From positions 124,001-188,000 of the forward strand of contig NZ_KE386572.1 in the NCBI RefSeq assembly GCF_000427665.1: a stretch of 64,000 nucleotides of DNA, in the 5' to 3' direction. Positions 45,323 to 54,013 of the stretch are shown here, piece by piece. How positions within the stretch are numbered: the first letter of the stretch is position 1; each line of letters begins with the position of its first letter. The position numbers and the translations under genes are program-made. The DNA is from Geminicoccus roseus DSM 18922. Its GTDB lineage: Bacteria > Pseudomonadota > Alphaproteobacteria > Geminicoccales > Geminicoccaceae. A model generated the notes under the pieces. That model did not search any database and had not been told where the DNA came from. It saw only the letters and a program-made list of their open reading frames with translations.

Positions 45323-46018
45323 ATGTCCGACGGTTTCGCCTACATCGACATTCTCTTCTTCGCCATGGTGGCGGCGTTCATCGCCTATCGCCTGCGCAGC
45401 GTCCTGGGGCGTCGGACCGGCCTTGAGCGGCACCCACTGGAACGGCACAAGCAGGATGGCCGGGCGCGCCCGGGCGAGCAGGCCGCTGACGCCGACAACG
45501 TGGTGGCCCTGCCCGATCGTCGCAGCCGCATGGAGGAGCCGCCGGCCGTGAACAGTTCCGACGCTGACCTCGCCCCGGGCGTGGCCGCACTGCGCGCCGC
45601 GGATCCCGGCTTCGACATGGCGTCGTTCCTGCCGGGCGCGAAGGCGGCGTTCGGCATGATCGTCGACGCGTTCGCGCGCGGCGACCTGCAGGCGCTGCGG
45701 CCCCTCCTGGCCGACCAGGTCTTCCGCAACTTCAAGGCGGCGATCGACCAGCGCGAGGCGGCGGGCGAGCGCCTGGAGACGGAGATCATGGCGGAGCCCG
45801 CGGCCGAGTTCGTCGAGGCCGGGATGCGCGGCAGCATCGCACGGGTGACGCTGCGCTTCGTCAGCCGCCAGACCAACGTGACCCGCGACGCGCGCGGCAA
45901 CGTCATCGCGGGCGATCCGGTGCGCCCGGAGGAAGTGGTCGACCTTTGGACCTTCGAGCGCGACGTCCGCTCCAGCGACCCGAACTGGCTGCTCGCCGAG
46001 ACCGCGACCCCGGAGTGA
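45323..46018 (+). CDS. Tim44/TimA-domain protein
   Basis: 231 residues. One N-terminal membrane helix (IDILFFAMVAAFIAYRL) is followed by a charged linker and a C-terminal Tim44-like domain (PGAKAAFGMIVDAFARGDLQALRPLLADQVFRNFKAAIDQRE to VVDLWTFERDV). This is the alphaproteobacterial relative of mitochondrial Tim44, a membrane-associated protein of uncertain task. It is divergent from fxsA and four bases overlapped with mltA. Confidence 0.9.
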   Translation: MSDGFAYIDILFFAMVAAFIAYRLRSVLGRRTGLERHPLERHKQDGRARPGEQAADADNVVALPDRRSRMEEPPAVNSSDADLAPGVAALRAADPGFDMASFLPGAKAAFGMIVDAFARGDLQALRPLLADQVFRNFKAAIDQREAAGERLETEIMAEPAAEFVEAGMRGSIARVTLRFVSRQTNVTRDARGNVIAGDPVRPEEVVDLWTFERDVRSSDPNWLLAETATPE

Positions 46019-47217
46019 CCTCGTTGCGATCCTGGGCGCGCTCGTCGCGATGGATGCTGGCGGCCGGCCTGCTGCTGGCGGCCGGCTGTGCCGCCGACCG
46101 GCCGGAGCCGGAGCCCGGCATGCGGCTGGAGCCGGCCTCGTTCGACCAGCTGTCCGGCTGGCCCGGCGCCACGCCAAGGGCGGCGCTGGAGGCGTTCGTG
46201 GCCGGCTGCGGCCGGATCGAGAAGGCCGATCCCGCCGCCCGCTTCGGCGGCAAGCCGTTCGCCGGCACGGTCGCCGACTGGCAGGAGGCCTGCCGGCATG
46301 CCCGGGCCGCCACCCCCGACGACCCGTCGGCCACCACCTTCTTCGAGGCATGGTTCCGCCCCTACGCGGTGGTCGATTCCGGCAGCGCCGAGGGCCTGAT
46401 CACCGGCTATTACGAGCCTTTGCTGGAAGGCTCGCCGACCCCCTCGCCCCGCTACCACGTGCCCCTGCACGGCCGGCCGGCCGATCTGGTCACCGTGGAC
46501 CTGGGCGAGTTCGCCGAGGACCTCAAGGGACGCCGGGTGGTCGGCCGGGTCGAGGACGGCCGGCTGACCCTCTATCCGGACCGGGCGGCGATCGATGCCG
46601 GGGCGATCGAGGGGCAGCGGGTCGAACTGCTCTGGGTCGACGACCCCATCCAGAAGTTCTTCCTGCAGATCCAGGGATCCGGCCGGGTGCGCCTGCCCGA
46701 CGGCAGCGTGGAGCGGATCGGCTATGCCGAGCAGAACGGCCGGCTCTACCACGCGATCGGCCGGGACCTGGTGGCTTCGGGCGAGCTGACCAAGGACGAG
46801 GTGTCGCTGCAGACGATCCGGGCCTGGATGCTGGCTCATCCGGAGCAGGCCCAGGCCCTGATGTGGAAGAACCCGTCCTACGTGTTCTTCCGGCGGCTGC
46901 CCGATCCGCCGGACGGCAAGGGCGCGCCCGGTGCGCTGGGCGTGCCGCTCACCGCCGGGCATTCCCTGGCGGTCGACCGGTCGGTCTGGCCCTTGGGCGC
47001 GCCGATGTGGCTGGACACCACCCTGCCGCAGGAGGTCGGCGGCGCGCCGCTGCGGACGGTCGCGGTGGCGCAGGACACCGGCGGCGCCATCAAGGGTGCG
47101 ATCCGCGCCGATCTCTATCTGGGGGTCGGCCCCGCCGCCGAGCGGATCGCCGGGCCGATGAAGAGCCCCGGGCGGCTGTGGATCCTCCTGCCGAGATCGG
47201 TCGAACCGGTCGGCTGA
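46015..47217 (+). CDS. mltA: Membrane-bound lytic murein transglycosylase A
   Basis: 400 residues from a GTG overlapping the tim44 stop (GTGA). A lipoprotein signal ends in LAAGC. The MltA domain holds GLITGYYEPLLEGSP and VTVDLGEFAEDLKGRRVVGRVEDGRLTLYPDRAAID; the 3D domain holds AVAQDTGGAIKGAIRADLYLGVG with the catalytic Asp, ending MKSPGRLWILLPR. It cleaves peptidoglycan glycan strands to 1,6-anhydro ends at the outer membrane. Confidence 0.94.
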   Translation: MTSLRSWARSSRWMLAAGLLLAAGCAADRPEPEPGMRLEPASFDQLSGWPGATPRAALEAFVAGCGRIEKADPAARFGGKPFAGTVADWQEACRHARAATPDDPSATTFFEAWFRPYAVVDSGSAEGLITGYYEPLLEGSPTPSPRYHVPLHGRPADLVTVDLGEFAEDLKGRRVVGRVEDGRLTLYPDRAAIDAGAIEGQRVELLWVDDPIQKFFLQIQGSGRVRLPDGSVERIGYAEQNGRLYHAIGRDLVASGELTKDEVSLQTIRAWMLAHPEQAQALMWKNPSYVFFRRLPDPPDGKGAPGALGVPLTAGHSLAVDRSVWPLGAPMWLDTTLPQEVGGAPLRTVAVAQDTGGAIKGAIRADLYLGVGPAAERIAGPMKSPGRLWILLPRSVEPVG

Positions 47218-47293
47218 CATCGCCGATCCTTGGAGCCGGGGCCGGCCGCTTCGGCGCGTTTCCCCTGGCGCGAAAAGGCTTTAAGGTCCCCCC

Positions 47294-48082
47294 ATGACTT
47301 CCGCCGCATCATCACCGCCTGCCCAGCCCAGGGTCGGCCTGTTCGTGACCTGCCTGGTCGATTTGTTCCGGCCCTCGGTGGGCTTTGCCGCCGTGAAGCT
47401 GCTGGAGGATGCCGGCTGCACGGTCGAGGTGCCGGAGGCGCAGACCTGCTGCGGCCAGCCCGCCTTCAACTCCGGCGACCGGGCGACCACCGAGGACCTG
47501 GTGCGCGGCCTCCTGGATGCGTTCGAGGGCTACGACTATGTGGTGGCGCCGTCCGGCTCCTGCGCCGGGATGCTGCGCGCCCACGTGCCGGACCTGTTCG
47601 AGAACGACAAGGCGACCGCCGCCCGGGCGGCGGAGTTCGCCGGGCGCTGCCATGAGCTGGTCAGCTTCCTGGTGGACGTGATGGGGGTGAAGCGGGTCGA
47701 CGCCGCGCTGGAGCGGGTGGCCACCTACCATGACAGCTGCTCCGGCCTGCGCGAGCTCAAGATCAAGCGCCAGCCGCGCCGCCTCCTGCAGAGCGTCGAG
47801 GGGCTGGAGCTGGCCGAGATGGCCGAGCCGGAGGTCTGCTGCGGCTTTGGCGGGACCTTCTGCGTGAAGTACCCGCAGATCTCCACCAAGATGGTCGAGA
47901 ACAAGGTGCAGGACGTCGCCGCGAGCGGGGCCGACCTGCTGCTGGCCGGCGATCTCGGCTGCCTGATGAACATGGCCGGCAGGCTGGCGCGCCAGGGCAG
48001 CCCGATCGAGGTGCGCCACGTGGCCGAGGTGCTGGCCGGCGAACTGGACGCCCCGCCGATCGGCCGGCCGGCGGACGCCTGA
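47294..48082 (+). CDS. lutA: Lactate utilisation protein LutA (Fe-S oxidoreductase)
   Basis: 262 residues with the two cysteine-rich CCG domains: VEVPEAQTCCGQPAFNSGD in the first half, and YHDSCSGLRELKIKRQPRRLL plus EVCCGFGGTFCVKYPQIS in the second. LutA works with LutB and LutC to oxidise L-lactate to pyruvate. AAGG precedes the ATG. First gene of a three-gene operon; no regulator gene adjoins it. Confidence 0.93.
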   Translation: MTSAASSPPAQPRVGLFVTCLVDLFRPSVGFAAVKLLEDAGCTVEVPEAQTCCGQPAFNSGDRATTEDLVRGLLDAFEGYDYVVAPSGSCAGMLRAHVPDLFENDKATAARAAEFAGRCHELVSFLVDVMGVKRVDAALERVATYHDSCSGLRELKIKRQPRRLLQSVEGLELAEMAEPEVCCGFGGTFCVKYPQISTKMVENKVQDVAASGADLLLAGDLGCLMNMAGRLARQGSPIEVRHVAEVLAGELDAPPIGRPADA

Positions 48083-48097
48083 GGAGGACATATCCCC

Positions 48098-49513
48098 GTG
48101 CAGCCGAGCAGCCTCGCCTTCCAGACGAAGGCCTCCGACGCGCTGGCCGATCCCAACCTGCAAAAGGCGCTGGGCGGCATCAAGACCGGCTGGCAGCGCG
48201 GCCGGATCCTGGCCGCCGACCGCCTCCCTGAGTTCGAGCAGCTGCGCGACCAGGCGCGCGACATCAAGAACCACGCCCTGGAGCATCTGGACTTCTACCT
48301 GGAAGCCTTCGAGGCGCGGGTGCTGGATGCCGGCGGCCAGGTGCACTGGGCGCGCGACGCCGCCGAGGCGCGCGCGATCATCCAGGGGATCTGCCAGGAC
48401 AACGGCGCGAAGACCGTCACCAAGTCCAAGTCGATGATCGCCGAGGAGATCGGGCTCAACGACCATCTGGAGGCGGCCGGCATCACCCCGGTCGAGACCG
48501 ATCTCGGCGAGTACATCATCCAGCTGCGCAAGGAGCCGCCCTCGCATCTGGTCGGGCCTGCCGTGCACCTGACCAGGGACCAGGTCTCCGACCTGTTCGC
48601 CGCGACCCACGACCTGCCGCGCACCGAGGATCCGACCGAGCTGGTCGGCCAGGCGCGCACCGTGCTGCGCCAGAAATACCTGGCGGCCGATGTCGGCATC
48701 ACCGGCGCCAACTTCCTGATCGCCGAGACCGGCTCGGCGATCACCGTCACCAACGAGGGCAATGCCGAGCTGACGCAGGGCCTGCCCAAGGTCCATGTGG
48801 TGATCGCCAGCCTGGAGAAGGTGATCCCGTCCATGGAGGACGCGTTCACCCTGCTGCGCGTGCTGGCGCGCTCCGCCACCGGCCAGGAATTCTCGACCTA
48901 CACCACGGTGATGACCGGGCCCAAGCGCACCGAGGACCATGACGGCCCGGAGCAGTTCCACGTCGTGCTCCTGGACAATGGCCGCTCCAAGATGATCGGC
49001 TCGAAGTTCCAGGACATGCTGCGCTGCATCCGCTGCGGGGCCTGCATGAACAACTGCCCGGTCTATCTGGCGGCCGGCGGCCATGCCTATGGCTGGGTCT
49101 ATGTCGGGCCGATGGGCTCGGTGCTCACCCCGCAATTCGTCGGCATCGAGAGCGCCCACACCCTGCCCAACGCGTCCAGCTTCTGCGGGCGCTGCGAGGA
49201 GGTCTGCCCGGTGCGGATCCCCCTGCCCAACCTGATGCGGCACTGGCGGGAGGAGCAGTTCAAGCGGCAGCTGGTGCCGTCCACCGTGCGCTGGGGCCTG
49301 GGAATCTGGGGCTATGTCGCGAAGCGGCCGGCCCTCTACCGCTTCGCGACCCGGGTGGCGATGGCGATGCTCGGCCGGATGGGCCGCAAGGAGGGCAGCT
49401 TCGCCTCCCTGCCGCTGGCCGGCGGCTGGACCGCGAGCCGCGACCTGCCGGCCCCGCAGGGCAAGACCTTCATGCAGCAATGGAAGAAGAAGCGGCGCGG
49501 AGGTGCGCGTTGA
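48098..49513 (+). CDS. lutB: Lactate utilisation protein LutB (Fe-S/LUD protein)
   Basis: 471 residues. The N-terminal LUD domain includes AKTVTKSKSMIAEEIGLNDHLEAAGITPVETDLGEYIIQL and GITGANFLIAETGSAITVTNEGN. Two 4Fe-4S motifs follow: CIRCGACMNNCPVY near residue 310 and CGRCEEVCPVRIPL near 365. The start is GTG at 48098 with GAGGAGGA ten bases upstream. It overlaps lutC by four bases. Confidence 0.94.
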   Translation: MQPSSLAFQTKASDALADPNLQKALGGIKTGWQRGRILAADRLPEFEQLRDQARDIKNHALEHLDFYLEAFEARVLDAGGQVHWARDAAEARAIIQGICQDNGAKTVTKSKSMIAEEIGLNDHLEAAGITPVETDLGEYIIQLRKEPPSHLVGPAVHLTRDQVSDLFAATHDLPRTEDPTELVGQARTVLRQKYLAADVGITGANFLIAETGSAITVTNEGNAELTQGLPKVHVVIASLEKVIPSMEDAFTLLRVLARSATGQEFSTYTTVMTGPKRTEDHDGPEQFHVVLLDNGRSKMIGSKFQDMLRCIRCGACMNNCPVYLAAGGHAYGWVYVGPMGSVLTPQFVGIESAHTLPNASSFCGRCEEVCPVRIPLPNLMRHWREEQFKRQLVPSTVRWGLGIWGYVAKRPALYRFATRVAMAMLGRMGRKEGSFASLPLAGGWTASRDLPAPQGKTFMQQWKKKRRGGAR

Positions 49514-50205
49514 GCGAGAGTGGCCGCGGCCGGGATGCGATCCTGGGCCGCCTGCGCGAGGCGTTCGCCCGCTCGCCCGAGCAAGAGGCCCAGGCGATCG
49601 CCACGGTCGAGCAGCGCGTATTCCACCCCACCCCCAACCTGATCCCGGCGCGCGGCCAGCTCGACCTCGAGGGGCGGATCGAGCTGTTCACCACCATGGC
49701 GCGCAACGTGCAGGCCGAGGTCGAGCGGCTGCCAAGGCTCGCCGACCTGCCCGCGGCGGTGGCGGGGTTCCTGCGCCGGCACAACCTGCCGCAAAAGGTG
49801 GTGGCCGCCCCGGACAGGCTGCTCCACCAGGCAGGATTTGCCAGCCAGCCGCTGCTGCGGGTGCGCCATGGCGATCCCGAGGAGACCGATCCGGTCGGCG
49901 TCACCGTCGCCTTTGCCGGGATCGCCGAGACCGGCACGCTGATGCTGTGCTCCTCGGCGGATCGCCCGACGCTGCTGGCGTTCTTGCCCGAGAACAGCCT
50001 GATCGTGCTGCCCTCGGCCAGCATGTTCGGCGCCTACGAGCAGGCCTGGCAGGAGCTGCGACGGGTGCTGGGCAGGCCGCCCCGCTCGGTCAACCTGGTG
50101 ACCGGCCCGTCGCGGACCGGCGACATCGCCCAGAAGCTGGAGCTGGGCGCGCATGGGCCCAAGCGCCTGTGCGTGCTGCTCGTCGACGACCTGACCCCGG
50201 CCTGA
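49510..50205 (+). CDS. lutC: Lactate utilisation protein LutC (LUD family)
   Basis: 231 residues. The start is TTG at 49510, overlapping the lutB stop (TTGA) with GGAGGTG five bases upstream; the upstream ATG at 49480 lies within lutB. The LUD core reads VTVAFAGIAETGTLMLCSSADRPTLLAFLPENSLIVLPSASMFG and later NLVTGPSRTGDIAQKLELGAHGPKRLCVLLVD. Third component of the lactate oxidation complex. Confidence 0.92.
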   Translation: MSESGRGRDAILGRLREAFARSPEQEAQAIATVEQRVFHPTPNLIPARGQLDLEGRIELFTTMARNVQAEVERLPRLADLPAAVAGFLRRHNLPQKVVAAPDRLLHQAGFASQPLLRVRHGDPEETDPVGVTVAFAGIAETGTLMLCSSADRPTLLAFLPENSLIVLPSASMFGAYEQAWQELRRVLGRPPRSVNLVTGPSRTGDIAQKLELGAHGPKRLCVLLVDDLTPA

Positions 50206-50212
50206 CCCGCCG

Positions 50213-50866
50213 ATGCGCCGGCCCCGTGCCCCCTCTGCCGACGAGGCCGCGCTTTGGCGCAACTATGTGAAGGACGTGGCGCCGCTGCCGCGCGACGCCG
50301 CCGAAACCGCCAGGCCGCTGCCCCCGGCGACGGCGACCACGGCTTCAGCATCGGCCAAGCCGGCGCCCGCGGGCAAGGCGACTCCCGTGGGCAAGGCGAC
50401 GCCGGCAGCGGCCCGTCCGCCCAGGCCCGCCAAGCCGGCTCCCCCGCCGGTGGCGCCAGCGGTGGTGGTCCGTCCGCCCCTGCAGGCGGCCCGCAGCTTC
50501 GAGAAACCGATCGTGCGCCGGGCCGACCGGACCGGGCCGGTCGACATCGACCGGCGCAGCTGGCAGCGCCTGCATCGCGGCGACATGGTGGTGGAATCGC
50601 GGCTGGACCTGCACGGCCTGACCCAGATCGCCGCCTATGACCGGCTGGTGGCCTTCATCGACCATGCCTGGCGGGTCGGCTCGCGCTGTGTGCTGGTGAT
50701 CACCGGGCGCGGCAGCGGCGATGTCGGGATCCTGCGCACCATGACGCCGCGCTGGCTCGACGAGATCCCGATGCGCGACAAGGTCCTGGCCTATGCCCAG
50801 GCCAAGACCCACCATGGCGGCGCCGGCGCGCTCTACGTGCTGATCCGCCGCCGCCGCCCGGCCTGA
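50213..50866 (+). CDS. Smr/MutS2-domain protein
   Basis: 217 residues. A long Pro/Ala/Lys-rich linker (about 40-90) contains the tandem AGKATPVGKATPA. The C-terminal Smr domain has LDLHGLT (near 128) and ITGRGSGDVGIL (near 163), likely a nuclease or nucleic-acid-binding module. In related genomes it directly follows mltA; here lutABC stands between, and this gene begins seven bases after lutC. Confidence 0.9.
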   Translation: MRRPRAPSADEAALWRNYVKDVAPLPRDAAETARPLPPATATTASASAKPAPAGKATPVGKATPAAARPPRPAKPAPPPVAPAVVVRPPLQAARSFEKPIVRRADRTGPVDIDRRSWQRLHRGDMVVESRLDLHGLTQIAAYDRLVAFIDHAWRVGSRCVLVITGRGSGDVGILRTMTPRWLDEIPMRDKVLAYAQAKTHHGGAGALYVLIRRRRPA

Positions 50867-51056
50867 GGGCCAGCCGGCTCGACGCATCAGCATCGGGATG
50901 AACGGGGAAACAGGAGCGATCCTGCCGGCGGTGGATCGCGCGCCCTGTCGGGCGGCGGCGCCGAACGGACCGGCCGCACCACGCGGCCATGCGGTTCAAC
51001 TAACGCAGTTCAGGAAACCGCGGGACCGCCTGGCGGGGCGGGCGGGATGACTCGGC

Positions 51057-51353
51057 TCAGTGCTTGAGCGCAGGCTTGGCGCGGGTGGCGCAGAACACCC
51101 GGGCGCCGGGCAGCCGGTTCAGGAGCGCCTTGGCTTCGGCCTCGCTGGCGACGACTGTCTCGCCGCTCGTATGGACCACGCGGAACCGCGCAGAACCGCC
51201 CTCGCCCGGCATTGTCTCCTTGCCTGCCGCGCTGTCCGATTTCTTCGGCACTGCGTCAGTCGTTTCCACACCGATCACTTGATCAACTCCAGCCACGATC
51301 GATGCGACCGAAGATAGGGCCAAACGGATCGCCCGCAAGGCGGAGTCGCACAA
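51057..51353 (-). CDS. Hypothetical protein, weakly supported
   Basis: A 98-codon frame starting with TTG. The central part is charged and the end (RFRVVHTSGETVVASEAEAKALLNRLPGARVFCATRAKPALKH) reads like a small alpha/beta domain. The composition is plausible for protein and the frame has good third-position GC, but there is no clear ribosome site; an ATG at 51212 is an alternative start. No family recognised. Confidence 0.4.
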   Translation of the reverse strand: MCDSALRAIRLALSSVASIVAGVDQVIGVETTDAVPKKSDSAAGKETMPGEGGSARFRVVHTSGETVVASEAEAKALLNRLPGARVFCATRAKPALKH

Positions 51354-51741
51354 AAGTGTACCTATGTGCCATTTTTGTGGGCCTACTGCGGAAGATCAAG
51401 TCGCCACAGAACCCGTTTCCAGCGAGAAGGAATGGATTTCATGGTAAAGAAGAATATTACTGTGGCGGCGCGATCGATCTTTTCGGCATGATTTGAAATA
51501 TTTCTCAGAATTCATGTTGCTTAGCCCAAGTCCCCTGCCGTCGTTCGCCGGCTGCCGCCAAGAAGCGACCGGCCGCGCCAAATAGCCGCTCAATGATCGC
51601 GGCCGCGGCGAGACCCGGCCGGCCCCGATGGCCTTGCCCAGGTCCCGGGTGCTACCGTTCGGCCCGTCGCCCCCGCCTGCCCGCAGACGGCGCCGGGGAA
51701 AGCAAGAATCGTATCCGATCGGCCGACAAGGGAGCAGGCAG
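51354..51741. other. Intergenic stretch with AT-rich core
   Basis: 388 bases before the SDR gene. The part from about 51430 to 51530 is unusually AT-rich for this genome and contains the perfect 10-base palindrome GAAATATTTC at 51495-51504. It could be the promoter region of the SDR gene. No gene, RNA or terminator was identified. Confidence 0.45.
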
Positions 51742-52566
51742 ATGGAGCAGACGCTGCAGGGACGGATCGCCGTCATCACCGGCGGGACCCAGGGGCTGGG
51801 CGAGGCCACCGCCCGGCTGTTCGCCGCCCGCGGCGCCGCGGGCCTGGTCCTGTCCGGCCGCAACCGGGAGCGGGGCGAGGCGGTCGCCCGCGACCTGAGC
51901 GCCGGCGGCTGCCGGACCGTGTTCGCCCAAGGCGAGCTTGGCGACCTGGACGCGGTGCGCCGGGTCATCGCCACCGCCGACCAGGAATTCGGCCGGCTGC
52001 ACGCCCTGGTGAACGCCGCCGCGATCACCGACCGGGGCAGCATCCTGGACACCTCGCCGGAACTGTTCGACCGGATGTTCGCGGTGAACGTGCGGGCCCC
52101 CTTCTTCCTGATGCAGGACGCGGCGAAGATCATGCGCCGCGAGAAGATCGCCGGCACGATCGTCTCGATCCAGTCGATGTCCGGCCATGGCGGCCAGTCC
52201 TTCCTGTCCGCCTATTCCACCAGCAAGGGCGCGCTCGCGATCCTCACCCGCAACGTCGCCCACGCCCTGCTGCCCGACCGGATCCGGGTCAACGGCCTCA
52301 ACATCGGCTGGATGAACACACCGGGCGAGCACGACATCCAGAAGAAGTACCACGATGCGCCGGACGACTGGCTGGAGAAGGCGGTGCAGGCGCGTCCGTT
52401 CGGCCGGCTGATCGACCCGAACGAGGTGGCGCGGATGGTGGCGTTTCTGAGCTCGGACGAGAGCGGCCTGATGACCGGGTCCAACGTCGATTTCGACCAG
52501 ATGGTCCTGGGCTGCACCGACGACCCGCATCTGCCCACCACGCCGATCCCCGACCAGCGCTTCTGA
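51742..52566 (+). CDS. Short-chain dehydrogenase/reductase
   Basis: 274 residues, classical SDR. The cofactor motif TGGTQGLGEA lies near residue 14, NAAA (first Asn of LVNAAAIT) near 90, the catalytic Tyr/Lys in SAYSTSKGAL near 155, and a Ser 13 residues earlier. A basic residue after the second strand (SGRNRERG) suggests NADP. AGGGAG precedes the ATG at 51742; the longer frame is not supported. Substrate unknown, most likely a sugar or polyol in view of the general gene set, which is a guess. Confidence 0.9.
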   Translation: MEQTLQGRIAVITGGTQGLGEATARLFAARGAAGLVLSGRNRERGEAVARDLSAGGCRTVFAQGELGDLDAVRRVIATADQEFGRLHALVNAAAITDRGSILDTSPELFDRMFAVNVRAPFFLMQDAAKIMRREKIAGTIVSIQSMSGHGGQSFLSAYSTSKGALAILTRNVAHALLPDRIRVNGLNIGWMNTPGEHDIQKKYHDAPDDWLEKAVQARPFGRLIDPNEVARMVAFLSSDESGLMTGSNVDFDQMVLGCTDDPHLPTTPIPDQRF

Positions 52567-52671
52567 CCCGGCGCCGGCACGCCGGTGCATGTCGCTTCCG
52601 GTTCGGGCTTGCGCGCGGCCACCAGCGGCGTATCCAGGAAGATGCCCGTCCCAACCGACCGGAAACCGTCG

Positions 52672-53286
52672 ATGCGCCTTGTTTTCTTCGCCGCCGTCGC
52701 GGCCCTCTTGCTGGGAGCAACCGCCGCCCGGGCCGACACGCTGATCGAGACCTTCGACGGCGGTCCGGCCCTGGACGGCATCCTGACGCCCGGCACCGAC
52801 GGTCCCTGGACCCTGAGCATCGCCGGCGGGAACGCCGTGCTGGAGAACGGCAGCGAGCCGGGCGCCATCAAGTTCTACCGGATCGATTCGCTGCGCGGCG
52901 GCGCTTCCCTGGACGGCGCGGCGGTGGCGGTCGATGTCGGGGGCGACTTCCCGGGCGAGACCTCCGGGGCCGGCCTGCTCTACCGCTTCGACGCCGACAG
53001 CCGCAGCTATCTCGCCTTCGTCCTGGGTGCCGACCGCTGGACCCTCTACCAGCGCGGCAACGAAGGTGTGCGCGCCCGCGTCGCCGGCAAGCTGCCGGCG
53101 GGCGGGACCGGGCCGCGCCGCCTGCGGATCCAGCCGACCGACGACAAGCTGGTCCTGGAGATCGACGGCCAGCAGCTCGCCAGCATCCAGCTCTCCGGCA
53201 TGGACGGCCATGGCGTCGGTCTGGTCGCGATCGGCACCGGCCGGTTCGACTTCGACAACTTCGCCGTGGTGCCCGCAGGCTCCTGA
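52672..53286 (+). CDS. Secreted beta-rich protein (LamG/concanavalin-like)
   Basis: 204 residues with a Sec signal (MRLVFFAAVAALLLGATAARA). The mature part begins DTLIETFDGG and has a beta-sandwich rhythm like DUF1080/LamG-type proteins: SGAGLLYRFDADSRSYLAFVLGADRWTLYQRGNEG, RLRIQPTDDKLVLEIDGQQLASIQL, and GVGLVAIGTGRFDFDNFAVV at the end. Such domains often bind glycans. In-frame ATGs at 52642 and 52585 would put residues before the signal and are not used. Confidence 0.75.
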   Translation: MRLVFFAAVAALLLGATAARADTLIETFDGGPALDGILTPGTDGPWTLSIAGGNAVLENGSEPGAIKFYRIDSLRGGASLDGAAVAVDVGGDFPGETSGAGLLYRFDADSRSYLAFVLGADRWTLYQRGNEGVRARVAGKLPAGGTGPRRLRIQPTDDKLVLEIDGQQLASIQLSGMDGHGVGLVAIGTGRFDFDNFAVVPAGS

Positions 53287-53465
53287 CCGGCCAGATCCCG
53301 ATCCATCCGTTCCGGCACTAGGTCGATTTACCTATTATCCGGATTTCCTGCTATGCTCCGGGCACCCCGCCATCCCGGAGCCTGCCCATGGCGCCCGCTG
53401 CGCGAACCTACACCGTCGTCGGCGCCGGACCTTTTCTCGCCCCCGACGTCCCGGGACATCAGCGA

Positions 53466-53985
53466 CCAAACGAACCCGGGCGCGCCTCCGCCCCCGCCGG
53501 ACGATCCGCGCGGATGAACCCGGCAAGGGCGACCGCAGCCGTCGACCCGGAGCGCGCGCCTTCACCAAACGAACCCGGGAAGGTTCCGTCTTGCCGCCGC
53601 GGCGCCCGACCGGGACGCGCCCACCGCGCCCATCCGGCTCAAGACGAAAATGTCCAAACGAACCCGAGCGCCAGGGTGCCGGGCTTCCCCTGGGTGACGG
53701 CAAGTGGTCCAGCCCGCTGCCCAGCGGCATGGTTTTGTGGATCTACCAAACGAACCCGGGCATGCCTCCAGCCCCGCCGGCCGATTTGCACGAACGAACC
53801 CGGCAACGCCGGCCGCAACCGGCCATCGGCAGCCCCAACGCCCGTTCCTGCAAGGCGTTGCCGGCCGTGCCAGCCATGACCAAACGAACCCGAGCACCAG
53901 GATGCGGGGCATCCCCGGGATGGCGCCTCGCCTCCCCGTCCGCTGCCCGGCGGCCTAGTTTCGGCATGCACCAAACGAACCCGGG
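53466..53985 (+). repeat. Array of eight CCAAACGAACCCGRG repeats in non-coding DNA
   Basis: Six near-perfect copies of CCAAACGAACCCGRG lie at 53466, 53565, 53654, 53746, 53880 and 53971, and two weaker ones near 53511 and 53790. Units fall into classes: 53466 and 53746 share about 90 bases including the weaker copy 45 bases on; 53654 and 53880 share another 90-base pattern; 53565 and 53971 share the GGGAAGG continuation. Spacings (99, 89, 92, about 134, 91) are not multiples of three, so coding is unlikely. The array fills most of the 727-base gap between the secreted-protein gene and mtnA. Confidence 0.8.
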
Positions 53986-54013
53986 AAGGCGGCGGGCAGC
54001 TGCGGCGACGGCC

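Noticed and set aside
51396-52157. A 253-codon minus-strand frame over the SDR promoter and gene start
   Set aside because: It is antisense to a clear SDR gene and shows only Arg/Ser/Pro-rich shadow sequence.
53388-53879. Open frames across the repeat array, with NEPG, QTNPG or TKRTR phrases
   Set aside because: All three frames give different short phrases from the same DNA core (AACGAACCC). Repeat spacing breaks every frame, and composition is not protein-like.
53466-53985. CRISPR array
   Set aside because: Repeats are 15 bases, divergent, and the intervening sequences are themselves related and unequal in length. No cas genes are in the window.
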